A stretch of 8,483 nt of DNA from an uncultured Verrucomicrobiota bacterium (GCA_946631345.1 CAMPAA010000133.1:1-8483), one strand, 5' to 3'. Shown: positions 1-6,611, counted from the first letter of the stretch. Notes: generated from the sequence alone by a model not told the origin. Program-made: numbers and translations.

Positions 1-40
1 ACAATAATATCGTTAACGGTAAGTATTTTGACAAAAAAGC

Positions 41-71
41 TTGACAAAAAAAAAATACATTGTGATATATT
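41..71 (+). promoter_or_regulatory. Probable sigma-70-type promoter for the secreted repeat protein
   Basis: Two copies of TTGACA occur at 28-33 and 41-46. An extended -10, TGATATATT, lies at 63-71 with its hexamer TATATT at 66-71. The second TTGACA is 19 bp from that hexamer, slightly long, but the match to a housekeeping consensus is good. The stretch between is A-rich (47-56), resembling an UP-like or curved element. Transcription would start near 78-80, leaving a leader of about 27 nt that holds the ribosome binding site AAGAAGGAG (90-98), 7 nt before the ATG at 106. The promoter call is an inference from consensus. Confidence 0.6.
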
Positions 72-105
72 GTGCGCCGTTTCTTTTTCAAGAAGGAGTG
101 TACCT

Positions 106-690
106 ATGCAGAACAAGAGTATCATTGGCGTTGCTTCCGCCGCTGCCGCGGCGTTTCTCGCTGTCAGTCCGCTATCGGCGGCGGAGTGCGTCTGGGCAGG
201 CGCATCCGGCAGCTGGGGCAGCACATCTGGATGGCAGAACGGCGCGAAACCTTCTGCCGCCGGCGATACGGTTGTGATCAAAGGCGACAATGTGACCGTG
301 ACTGTCGGGGATTCCGACATCGCGAACTTCGAGCTTGTGACGGAGATCACGATCGAGGGGACGGGTTCGCAGCTCATAGTCGATACGTCCTCAAGCGTGA
401 ACACTCCGGCGGTGTTCAGCGGGAAAGGTGCACTCGTGAAAACGGGTGCTTCGCAGATGAACCTAACCACACCGGGCAGCGGGTACCGTACGCTGCTCGG
501 CAATCTGTCTGGCGGCATCATCGTTTCAAACGGCACAGTTTGGACGTGGAAATCTCGACATGACAGTCCACACCCGCAAGCTCATCTTCTTCAAGTCCGT
601 TCGTGGCGTGTCGCCATTCTTCGTGGCGATAGACCGGCTGACCGCCCCCGATGGGCGCAGGCGTACGTACGAGACCATGTGGCACCTTGA
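106..690 (+). CDS. Secreted beta-strand-repeat (autotransporter-associated-like) protein, N-terminus only; truncated or chimeric
   Basis: The start at 106 is chosen over one at 28 because a clear AGAAGGAG (91-98) precedes it and residues 1-26 form a textbook signal peptide: MQNK, a long Ala/Val/Leu core, and cleavage after SAA (24-26). Residues 28-60 have the W-G-x-G-S-W...GW pattern followed by P-x-x-G-D-x-V-x-I. Residues 105-145 contain GALVKTGASQMNL and a Gly/Val strand ending SNGTVW, resembling the autotransporter-associated beta-strand repeat (TIGR02601 type) of large surface proteins in Verrucomicrobiota and Kiritimatiellota. Such proteins usually run to many hundreds of residues. Here plausible sequence stops at about residue 148 (near 549). 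The remaining 45 or so residues to the stop at 690 are Arg/Pro/His-rich and look like out-of-frame reading of the heparinase-like remnant that overlaps them. The chain is therefore probably a non-functional fragment exported across the inner membrane, if made at all. Confidence 0.6.
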   Translation: MQNKSIIGVASAAAAAFLAVSPLSAAECVWAGASGSWGSTSGWQNGAKPSAAGDTVVIKGDNVTVTVGDSDIANFELVTEITIEGTGSQLIVDTSSSVNTPAVFSGKGALVKTGASQMNLTTPGSGYRTLLGNLSGGIIVSNGTVWTWKSRHDSPHPQAHLLQVRSWRVAILRGDRPADRPRWAQAYVRDHVAP

Positions 691-1045
691 GACATGCAGG
701 CTGAAACTATCAGGCCGCAGTTTCACTGCGCACTTTGGGGATGGCATAAGCCTGTCGGCGGCTTCGTCGGACGCCGATTCGGCCTTCGTCAACATGGAAG
801 GCCAGTGCGAGCCGTACTTCCAGGGCTGGATGCCGGTGTGGAGACCTGGGCCGCATGAGCATCGCGCGATACCCACACCCGTTTCCATCGGCGCGTTTGC
901 CGGTTCAAGGCGCATTGTCACGGTGCTGCATCCGTGCGAAGCCGGTTGCGTTCCCGTCGTCTCCGTGGAAGCCTCCACTGACGTACAGGCGGTGGATTTT
1001 GAAATAGTCCTGCGCGATGGCACGCGCATTGCTCTTCATGAGTGA
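545..1045 (+). pseudogene. C-terminal remnant of a heparinase II/III-like polysaccharide lyase
   Basis: This frame differs from that of the secreted protein at 106 and is open from 467. From about 545 (an ATG lies at 560) it reads like the beta-sandwich C-terminal domain of heparinase II/III family proteins, which cleave uronic-acid-containing glycans by elimination. Counting from 560, HTRKLIFFK (4-12), PFFVAIDRL (19-27), an ETMWHLE segment (38-44), FQGWMPVWRPG (87-97) and RRIVTVLHP (117-125) follow the family pattern of H-x-R, F-x-x-x-D-R-L, W-H-L and a late T-V-L-x-P strand. The alpha/alpha-toroid domain with the catalytic residues is absent. There is no ribosome binding site or start for a full gene, and the preceding sequence belongs to an unrelated secreted protein. 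It ends normally at TGA 1043-1045. The family call is from motif recall, without a profile search. A short stand-alone beta-sandwich protein is a less likely alternative. Confidence 0.55.
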
Positions 1046-1071
1046 CGCTGACGAGGCCTGCGCATTCGGAA

Positions 1072-2295
1072 TCAGGCGAGAACCTTGGCGAGACGACCTA
1101 CCGCCTCTTCGACGTTTGCGCGGGAATTGAACGCAGATATGCGGATGTAGCCTTGACCGTTGCGGCCAAAACCGGCGCCGGGCGTGGTGACCACGTTGGC
1201 TTCACAAAGGAGCCTGTCGAAGAACTCCCAGCTGTCGCCCTTGACGTTCACCCAGAGATAAGGCGAGTCGGTTCCGCCGATGACGCTGTAGCCGAACTTG
1301 ATCAACGCATCCTTCATGATCTTGGCGTTTTCGAGATAGAAGTCGATGGTCGCCTTCGTCTGGGCCTGACCCTCAGGCGAGTGCACGGCCTCAGCCCCGC
1401 GCTGGGTCACATAGCTGCAGCCGTTGAACTTCGTAGTCTGGCGGCGAGTCCAGAAGGGGCGCAGCTCGACAGGCTTGCCGTCTGCGGAGTAGGCCATGAG
1501 GCCTTTCGGCACAACAGTGTATCCGCAGCGCACCCCTGTGAAGCCGGCCGTCTTCGAGTAGCTCCTGAACTCTATCGCGCAGTCACGCGCGCCGGAGCAC
1601 TCGTAAATGGAGTGCGGGATGCCCGGAGTGCGGATGAAGGCTTCGTATGCGGCGTCAAACAGCAGAAGGGCCTTCTCCGCCCTTGCCCAGTCAACCCATT
1701 CCTGAAGCTGTGCCTTGGTTGCGACTGCGCCTGTCGGGTTGTTTGGGAAGCAGAGGTAGACTACGTCGGCCTTCAGCCCCGATGGCGACGGAACGAATCC
1801 GTTCGCGGCGTTGCCCTCAAGGTAGGTGAGTCCGGCGTAGCGTCCGTCCTCGTTCGCCCCGGTGCGTCCCGCCATAACGTTGGTGTCGACATACACCGGG
1901 TAGACCGGGTCTGGCACCGCAATCTTCACGTCCATCCCGAAAAGCTCCTGGATGTTGCCGCAGTCGCATTTCGCGCCGTCGGACACAAATATCTCGTCGG
2001 CTGCGACATCAACGCCGCGAGCCTGGAAGTCGGTGCGGGCAATCGCCTCGCGCAGGAAGTCGTACCCCTGCTCAGGACCGTATCCGCGGAAGGTCTCGCG
2101 CTTTGCTTCGTCGTCCACCGCCTTGTGCATCGCCTCCACGACGGCTGGCGGGAGCGGCTCTGTCACATCGCCGATACCGAGACGGATTATCTTGGCGGAA
2201 GGGTTCTTCTCCTGATACGCCTTCACGCGGTGGGCGATTTCGGTGAAGAGATAGCTTGACTGGATCTTGAGATAGTTTTCGTTGACGCGGACCAT
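1072..2295 (-). CDS. dapL: LL-diaminopimelate aminotransferase (DapL)
   Basis: A class I/II fold PLP aminotransferase that converts tetrahydrodipicolinate plus glutamate to LL-2,6-diaminopimelate in one step, feeding lysine and peptidoglycan synthesis in the cytosol. The 407 residues match the family length of about 410. The start VNENYLKIQSSYLF (4-17), RLGIGDVTEPLP (38-49) and the FRGYGPEQGY stretch (69-78) are hallmarks of DapL. FPNNPTG (183-189), D214 with Y217 for the cofactor ring, the Schiff-base lysine K248 in SYSKTAGFTG, and R385 in GYIRISAFN complete the active site. AAAGGA precedes the ATG by 8 nt (minus-strand sequence at 2304-2309). It is monocistronic here and divergent from prfB. 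It converges on the heparinase-like remnant with a 26-nt gap and no clear terminator. DapL is known from plants, Chlamydiae and several bacterial phyla, which fits a PVC host. Confidence 0.95.
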   Translation of the reverse strand: MVRVNENYLKIQSSYLFTEIAHRVKAYQEKNPSAKIIRLGIGDVTEPLPPAVVEAMHKAVDDEAKRETFRGYGPEQGYDFLREAIARTDFQARGVDVAADEIFVSDGAKCDCGNIQELFGMDVKIAVPDPVYPVYVDTNVMAGRTGANEDGRYAGLTYLEGNAANGFVPSPSGLKADVVYLCFPNNPTGAVATKAQLQEWVDWARAEKALLLFDAAYEAFIRTPGIPHSIYECSGARDCAIEFRSYSKTAGFTGVRCGYTVVPKGLMAYSADGKPVELRPFWTRRQTTKFNGCSYVTQRGAEAVHSPEGQAQTKATIDFYLENAKIMKDALIKFGYSVIGGTDSPYLWVNVKGDSWEFFDRLLCEANVVTTPGAGFGRNGQGYIRISAFNSRANVEEAVGRLAKVLA

Positions 2296-2324
2296 GATGT
2301 TTTTCCTTTGAAATTTTGGGCTGC

Positions 2325-2333
2325 ATTATACCA
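2325..2333 (-). promoter_or_regulatory. Extended -10 promoter of dapL
   Basis: Read on the minus strand, TGGTATAAT gives a perfect -10 hexamer (2325-2330) with an upstream TGG extension (2331-2333). No good -35 is visible at 16-18 bp. The predicted start, near 2318, leaves a leader of about 22 nt containing the AAAGGA site. The hexamer lies about 50 bp from the prfB -10 on the opposite strand, so the two promoters share one control region. Confidence 0.6.
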
Positions 2334-2378
2334 TAATTCCCCGTTGGGCTGCGGAACAATCTCATGGCGGCGAAATAT

Positions 2379-2386
2379 GGTAAAAT
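2379..2386 (+). promoter_or_regulatory. Extended -10 promoter of the prfB operon
   Basis: ATATGGTAAAAT ends at 2386. The hexamer TAAAAT (2381-2386) matches TATAAT at 5 of 6 positions and is preceded by GG. No convincing -35 is seen. Transcription would begin near 2393, leaving a leader of about 24 nt that contains GGAAGAG (2405-2411), 5 nt before the prfB ATG. This would be the single promoter for prfB, tsaB, aroE-aroK and hisH, since no other -10-like element stands out between them. Confidence 0.5.
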
Positions 2387-2416
2387 ACGCGGCAGTTTAA
2401 TTTTGGAAGAGTTGCC

Positions 2417-3559
2417 ATGGCCGAAGAAACGAAAGAGAAGCTCCTTGAAACGGAGGCGGTGCGGGAGCGCATCGAATCGCTGAAGAAGTCCGTCGACGAG
2501 ATGGCGGAGTATGTGGGAATCAAAGAGCGGCGCGAAAGACTGGCTGCGCTTGAGGCGCAGCAGTCCGAGCCGGATTTCTGGAACAGCCAGGCGAAGGCCA
2601 GGGATGTGATCGCCGCCACAAACGCCGAGCGCGCATACACGGTGCCGTTCGATGCGCTTGTGAAGACCGTGGAGGATGCCGGTGTAATGCTCGAGCTTGC
2701 CGAGATGGAGGAGGGCGAGGCGCAGCAGGGCGCGCTGCGCGATACGCTATCCGAATGCGACAAGGCAGACGGCTACTTCTCGAAGATACGCCTGCAGTCG
2801 CTGCTGGGCGGCAAGTTCGACCAGTGCAACGTGTTCGTGAAGCTGCATGCCGGGCAGGGTGGCACCGAGGCGTGCGACTGGGTGACGATGCTGTACCGCA
2901 TGTACAAGCGATACGCCGAGGACCAGGGCTGGAAGATAGAGGAGTACGACAGCCAGCCGGGCGAAGAGGCCGGGCTGAAGGACGTGTACTTCCGCGTAGA
3001 GGGCTCGTACGCGTTCGGAATGCTCAAGGCAGAGCGCGGCATCCACAGGCTCGTGCGCATATCGCCGTTCGACGCCAACAAGCGCCGACAGACGTCGTTC
3101 GCCTCGATGGAGACCATCGCCGAAATCAACGAGGACATAGACGTTGAGATCAAGGATGAAGACCTGCGCATCGACACGTACCGTTCCGGCGGCGCGGGCG
3201 GCCAGCACGTGAACAAGACCGATTCCGCGGTGCGTCTCACCCATCTTCCAACCGGCATCGTGGTCGCCTGCCAGAAGGAACGCTCGCAGCACATGAACAA
3301 GGAGAAGGCCATGAACATGCTGCGCGCCCAGCTCTACGAATACTACGAAGACCAGAAGAAGGCTGAGATGGACCGCTTCTACGGCGCAAAGAGCGAAAAC
3401 GGCTGGGGCAGCCAGATACGCTCGTACGTGTTCTGCCCCTACACAATGGTAAAGGATCTTCGCACCGAATACGAGACGAGCGACGTGAACGGCGTGATGG
3501 ACGGCCATATCCAGCCGTTCATCGAGGCATGGCTCCAGATGAAGGCAAAGAAGGGCTGA
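2417..3559 (+). CDS. prfB: Peptide chain release factor 2 (RF2)
   Basis: Cytosolic class I release factor that reads UGA and UAA stop codons and triggers hydrolysis of peptidyl-tRNA on the ribosome. The recognition tripeptide SPF (216-218) in HRLVRISPFDA identifies RF2 rather than RF1. The catalytic GGQ (261-263), in GGAGGQHVNKTDSAVRLTH, contacts the peptidyl transferase centre. GGTEACDW (148-155) and GWGSQIRSYV (329-338) are also family landmarks. The length of 380 is slightly above the usual 365 or so because of an N-terminal extension of about 10 residues. The gene is one uninterrupted frame: the in-frame UGA of the autoregulatory +1 frameshift, expected near codons 25-36, is absent. GGAAGAG (2405-2411) precedes the ATG. 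It heads the operon, with tsaB starting 1 nt after its stop. Confidence 0.97.
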   Translation: MAEETKEKLLETEAVRERIESLKKSVDEMAEYVGIKERRERLAALEAQQSEPDFWNSQAKARDVIAATNAERAYTVPFDALVKTVEDAGVMLELAEMEEGEAQQGALRDTLSECDKADGYFSKIRLQSLLGGKFDQCNVFVKLHAGQGGTEACDWVTMLYRMYKRYAEDQGWKIEEYDSQPGEEAGLKDVYFRVEGSYAFGMLKAERGIHRLVRISPFDANKRRQTSFASMETIAEINEDIDVEIKDEDLRIDTYRSGGAGGQHVNKTDSAVRLTHLPTGIVVACQKERSQHMNKEKAMNMLRAQLYEYYEDQKKAEMDRFYGAKSENGWGSQIRSYVFCPYTMVKDLRTEYETSDVNGVMDGHIQPFIEAWLQMKAKKG

Positions 3560-3560
3560 G

Positions 3561-4226
3561 GTGACTGTTCTCGCAATAGACAGGTCTACAGACCTCCAGT
3601 CGGCCGCGTTGTCGGTTGACGGGCGCATCATAGGCCGCACGTTCGAAGGCGCAGACGCGCGAAGTGCCGACTGGCCGGTGATGGTGAACGATTTCCTGAT
3701 GGAGAACCGCCTCGGATTCCGCAATCTTGACAGGATTGTTGTCGGCATGGGGCCGGGCTCCTTTGCGGGCATACGCGGAGCGCTGGCATTCGCCCAGGGC
3801 CTGGCGACCGGAATCTGCGCCAAACGTGGAAACTGCGGCGATGGAGTTCCAATCGTATACGGGCTGCCGAGCGCGGCCGCGCTTGCGCAGGCCGATGGCC
3901 TCACGGCAGTAGTCGGCGATGCACGGCGCGGGCAGCTGTGGGTGGTGGTCTATGCTGGCGCAGAAACGGTTGCGCCGTTCCGACTTGCCGCCCGGGACGA
4001 TGTCTTGACAGCGGTTCCGCACGATGCTGCGGTCGTCACGCCTGACGGCGCACGCATCGGCGGGTTCCTCTCCGAGACGTTCGGAGCACGCTTTATTGGC
4101 GGCAGACATCCACTGGCCGAACGGCTCGCATGGCTGGCGGCAAATCATCCAGAGACAACGGTTCCAGAGCCGCTTCCAATATACCTGTCCCCTGCAGTCC
4201 GAACCGAGGAACCGATATGTCGATGA
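3561..4226 (+). CDS. tsaB: tRNA N6-threonylcarbamoyladenosine (t6A) synthesis protein TsaB
   Basis: TsaB is an ASKHA-fold, non-catalytic scaffold that pairs with the TsaD transferase and the TsaE ATPase to put threonylcarbamoyl on A37 of ANN-decoding tRNAs. Evidence is the N-terminal strand VLAIDRST (3-10), the diagnostic GPGSFAGIRGALAFAQGLA (64-82; Ala replaces the usual Thr in SFTGIR), VVGDARRGQLWVVVY (117-131) and a C-terminal PIYLSPAVR (206-214). The length of 221 is typical. The start is GTG at 3561, supported by AAAGAAGGG (3547-3555) inside the end of prfB. The 1-nt gap suggests translational coupling to prfB, placing two translation-fidelity functions together. The 3' end overlaps aroE by 10 nt. 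TsaD and TsaE are not in the window. Confidence 0.9.
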   Translation: MTVLAIDRSTDLQSAALSVDGRIIGRTFEGADARSADWPVMVNDFLMENRLGFRNLDRIVVGMGPGSFAGIRGALAFAQGLATGICAKRGNCGDGVPIVYGLPSAAALAQADGLTAVVGDARRGQLWVVVYAGAETVAPFRLAARDDVLTAVPHDAAVVTPDGARIGGFLSETFGARFIGGRHPLAERLAWLAANHPETTVPEPLPIYLSPAVRTEEPICR

Positions 4227-5380
4227 AATGTGGATTGCTTGGCGAGAAGCTGGGCCACAGCAGGTCGCCGGAGATACACCGGCGGCTTGGCGGGTACGAG
4301 TATCTGCTTTACGAAAAGAGGCCGGAGGAGGTCGAGAAATTCCTTCTCGATGGCGACTACGATGTCCTGAACGTCACGATTCCATACAAAAAGGTGGCGT
4401 TCGGGTTGTGCCGCGACGTGACGCCAATCGCCGCCGAACTTGGCAACGTGAACGTTGTGGTGAAGCGGCTTGACGGTACGCTTTTCGGGGACAACACCGA
4501 CGCCGCCGGTTTCGTGAAGCTCGTGGAGATGGTTGGCGTGGAGGTTCAAGGCAGGAAATGCGTAGTGCTCGGCACCGGTGGCGCCGCGATGACGGCGGCG
4601 GCGGCTCTGCGCGGGCTTGGCGCGGGCAAGGTGGTGCACATTTCGCGCACTGGCGAGGACAACTACTCCAATCTCGACCGTAACGCGGATGCGGCCGTGC
4701 TCGTGAACGCAACCCCTGTAGGGATGTACCCAAATGTCGATGCACAGCCGGTGCAGCTGGAGGCGTTTCCCGCTTGCGAAGCGGTGATCGACCTTATCTA
4801 CAACCCATCGCCCACTCGACTTCTGGCGGATGCGGCGCGACGCGGCATTCCGCACGTGGACGGCATGCCGATGCTTGAAGAGCAGGCGCGGCTTGCAAGT
4901 CGCTACATGAACGCGAACCTGTACCTCTATGGCGCCCCCGGTTCCGGAAAGTCAACCTATGGCCGGCATATCGCCGCAGTGAAGGGGATGCCGTTCGTCG
5001 ACCTCGATGCTGAGATCGAGCGGCGCGCCGGACGCAAAATATCCGATATCTTCGCGCAGGATGGCGAGGCGGCGTTCCGCGCAATGGAACACGATGAGCT
5101 GGTGCGCGTGTCCGCCACGCCAGGACAGGTCGTGGCGTTGGGCGGTGGCGCGCTGCTGGACGCCGGTTCGCGCAAGGTGGCGGAGAGCACGGGCCGTGTG
5201 GTCATGATCGAATGTGCAGAGGACGAGCTTGTGCGGCGTGTCACGGCGTCGCAGGAGCGGCCGCTGCTCGCGGGGGATGCTGCCGAGCGGCTGAGGCGAC
5301 TGCTCGCTGTGAGACGCGGGCACTACGCCTCGTTTACGGAGCGGATAACGCCGCCGCTGATTGATGTTGGCTGCGGCTGA
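4217..5380 (+). CDS. aroE-aroK: Bifunctional shikimate dehydrogenase-shikimate kinase (AroE-AroK fusion)
   Basis: One 387-residue chain covers two consecutive shikimate-pathway reactions: NADPH reduction of 3-dehydroshikimate, then ATP phosphorylation of shikimate. Residues 1-230 are AroE: shikimate-binding GHSRSPEIH (13-21), catalytic K58 in NVTIPYKK, D95 in GDNTDAAGF, the Rossmann turn GTGGAA (119-124), and GMPMLEEQA (216-224). Residues 233-387 are AroK: P-loop GAPGSGKST (239-247), D262 and D264 in FVDLDAEIE, FRAME (287-291), GGG (309-311) and lid arginine R348 in QERPLL. Both catalytic sets look intact. Both domains are short. The last AroE helix runs straight into the kinase with almost no linker, and the kinase ends soon after Y370, apparently without the usual final helix. 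The start at 4217 is favoured by GAGGA (4206-4210). An ATG at 4223 overlapping the tsaB stop is an alternative. An upstream in-frame extension to 4130 lies wholly inside tsaB. Confidence 0.9.
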   Translation: MSMKCGLLGEKLGHSRSPEIHRRLGGYEYLLYEKRPEEVEKFLLDGDYDVLNVTIPYKKVAFGLCRDVTPIAAELGNVNVVVKRLDGTLFGDNTDAAGFVKLVEMVGVEVQGRKCVVLGTGGAAMTAAAALRGLGAGKVVHISRTGEDNYSNLDRNADAAVLVNATPVGMYPNVDAQPVQLEAFPACEAVIDLIYNPSPTRLLADAARRGIPHVDGMPMLEEQARLASRYMNANLYLYGAPGSGKSTYGRHIAAVKGMPFVDLDAEIERRAGRKISDIFAQDGEAAFRAMEHDELVRVSATPGQVVALGGGALLDAGSRKVAESTGRVVMIECAEDELVRRVTASQERPLLAGDAAERLRRLLAVRRGHYASFTERITPPLIDVGCG

Positions 5381-5397
5381 TGCGGAAAGGGAATTCG

Positions 5398-5988
5398 ATG
5401 ACAGCGATAGTGGACTACAGGGCCGGCAACCTCACGAGCGTGAAGCTGGCGTTCGACGCAATAGGGGTTGATACCGTTGTCACGTCCGATCCGGCTACGG
5501 TGCGTTCGGCGGAGCGGGTTGTGTTTCCAGGAGTGGGTGCGGCGGCGAGCGCGATGACGAACCTCCGTTCTCTCGGCCTTGTCGACGCCGTGCGCGACGC
5601 AGCGCTTTCGGGCAGGCCGTTCCTCGGCATCTGCCTTGGAATGCAGATTCTGTTCGAGCACTCTGAGGAGGATGGTGGCGTTGATCTGCTTGGCGTTTTG
5701 CCCGGAAGGGTAAGGCGATTCCCGGACGTGCCAGGCTTCAAGGTGCCGGAGATAGGCTGGAACGATGTAAAGTCGGACGATCCGCGAGGATTCCTCAAGA
5801 CGGGTACGGAGTTCTACTTCGTCCATTCGTACTTTGCCGAGCTGAACCAGTTCACCGTCGGGCGCGCCGAGTACGCCGGCGTAACGTTCACGGCGGCTGT
5901 GCGCAAGGAGAACCTCTTCGCAACGCAGTTCCATCCTGAAAAGTCGGGGCGTGTGGGGTTGGACCTGCTGCGTGCATTCGCATCCTGA
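5398..5988 (+). CDS. hisH: Imidazole glycerol phosphate synthase glutaminase subunit HisH
   Basis: A class I glutamine amidotransferase that makes ammonia from glutamine and passes it through the HisF barrel, giving imidazole glycerol phosphate for histidine and AICAR for purines. At 196 residues it has the standard size. Catalytic C79 sits in FLGICLGMQ and the dyad H179/E181 in FATQFHPEKSG. The PGVGA oxyanion loop (45-49) and the KVPEIGWN segment (115-122) are also present. I start at 5398 because MTAIVDYRAGNL aligns with the usual HisH beginning and AAAGGGA (5386-5392) lies 5 nt upstream. An ATG at 5380, overlapping the aroK stop as TGATG, would add 6 residues. It is the last gene of the prfB operon. 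Its partner hisF and other his genes are not adjacent. Confidence 0.95.
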   Translation: MTAIVDYRAGNLTSVKLAFDAIGVDTVVTSDPATVRSAERVVFPGVGAAASAMTNLRSLGLVDAVRDAALSGRPFLGICLGMQILFEHSEEDGGVDLLGVLPGRVRRFPDVPGFKVPEIGWNDVKSDDPRGFLKTGTEFYFVHSYFAELNQFTVGRAEYAGVTFTAAVRKENLFATQFHPEKSGRVGLDLLRAFAS

Positions 5989-5995
5989 CGGTTTG

Positions 5996-6004
5996 TGGTA
6001 TAAT
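5996..6004 (+). promoter_or_regulatory. Extended -10 promoter of ruvA, predicted to give a leaderless mRNA
   Basis: TGGTATAAT spans 5996-6004, a perfect -10 hexamer (5999-6004) with a TGG extension, in the 23-nt gap after hisH. The ruvA ATG begins only 7 nt beyond the hexamer, where transcription itself should start. No Shine-Dalgarno sequence is present upstream of the ATG. No clear -35 is seen. Confidence 0.6.
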
Positions 6005-6011
6005 TGCGGAC

Positions 6012-6611
6012 ATGATTGCTTATCTGAATGGAGTCCTGGCCGAGAAGAGTCCGGCCGGCGTGATCGTGGAGTGCGGCGGCGTCGGGTACGAAGCGCTGAT
6101 TCCGCTTTCCACGTTCGACCGTCTGCCCGCGACAGGGGAAAAGGTGAAACTCTTCACATACCACGCGGTGCGTGAGGATGACGAGATGCTCTTCGGCTTT
6201 GCCTCGCCAGAGGAGCGGGATATGTTCATGAAGGTGACCTCCGTATCGGGAGTTGGACCAAAGACCGCACTCGCGGTGCTTTCCGGCTTCACGATAGGCG
6301 ATCTCCAGCTCGCCATTGCCCAGGGCGATTCGAAGCGCATCGCCACGGTGAAGGGCGTTGGCAAGAAGACCGCCGAGCGCATCGTGGTGGAGCTGAAGGA
6401 CAAGGTGAACCCGATAGAGGCGCTCGCGAACTCCTCTACCGCGTCCACCGGTGCGCAGCGGACGGTGCTGCGCGACGCCATGCTGGCCCTTACCGCGCTC
6501 GGCTTCACCGACGACAAGGCGCGCCAGATGGTCTCGGCTGTTTTGGAGGCCGACCCGAAGGTGGCCGACACGGAGACCGTAATCAAGCGTGCGTTGGGAG
6601 GCGGCAAATGA
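6012..6611 (+). CDS. ruvA: Holliday junction branch migration complex subunit RuvA
   Basis: RuvA binds four-way DNA junctions as a tetramer and loads the RuvB motor for branch migration during recombination and repair. Its 199 residues match the family. MIAYLNGVLAEK (1-12) is the usual N-terminal OB-fold start, which fixes the initiation codon. Domain II has two helix-hairpin-helix motifs, SGVGPKTA (79-86) and KGVGKKTAERI (114-124). A flexible Ser/Thr/Ala linker (about 138-150) leads to the C-terminal three-helix RuvB-binding domain (about 150-195, with ALTALGF at 159-165). ruvB and ruvC are not adjacent on the visible side. The stop overlaps the next gene's ATG by 4 nt. It lacks a Shine-Dalgarno sequence and appears to be translated from a leaderless transcript. 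Confidence 0.96.
   Translation: MIAYLNGVLAEKSPAGVIVECGGVGYEALIPLSTFDRLPATGEKVKLFTYHAVREDDEMLFGFASPEERDMFMKVTSVSGVGPKTALAVLSGFTIGDLQLAIAQGDSKRIATVKGVGKKTAERIVVELKDKVNPIEALANSSTASTGAQRTVLRDAMLALTALGFTDDKARQMVSAVLEADPKVADTETVIKRALGGGK

Noticed and set aside
11..18. Palindrome CGTTAACG near the window start.
   Set aside because: Eight bases is too short and no related copy was seen elsewhere in the window.
28..105. Upstream extension of the secreted protein's frame to an earlier start at 28.
   Set aside because: It would place 26 charged residues before a perfect signal peptide. It also overlaps the promoter-like TTGACA and A-rich sequence, and a strong ribosome binding site precedes the ATG at 106.
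467..690. Programmed +1 frameshift joining the secreted N-terminus to the heparinase-like C-terminus.
   Set aside because: No slippery sequence or downstream structure is evident, and the two parts belong to unrelated families, so a gene junction or assembly join explains it better.
1055..1077. Possible terminator between the heparinase remnant and dapL (GCCTG ... CAGGC).
   Set aside because: The 5-bp stem with a 12-nt loop and no T-run on either strand is too weak to call.
1042..2259. Long open frame of about 405 codons on the plus strand opposite dapL.
   Set aside because: It is the antisense shadow of dapL: its composition is His/Val/Arg/Leu-rich with no family resemblance, and dapL is unambiguous on the other strand.
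2747..3904. Long minus-strand open frame across prfB and tsaB.
   Set aside because: It is a complement shadow of two well-identified genes, with no recognisable motif; long antisense frames are common in GC-rich coding DNA.
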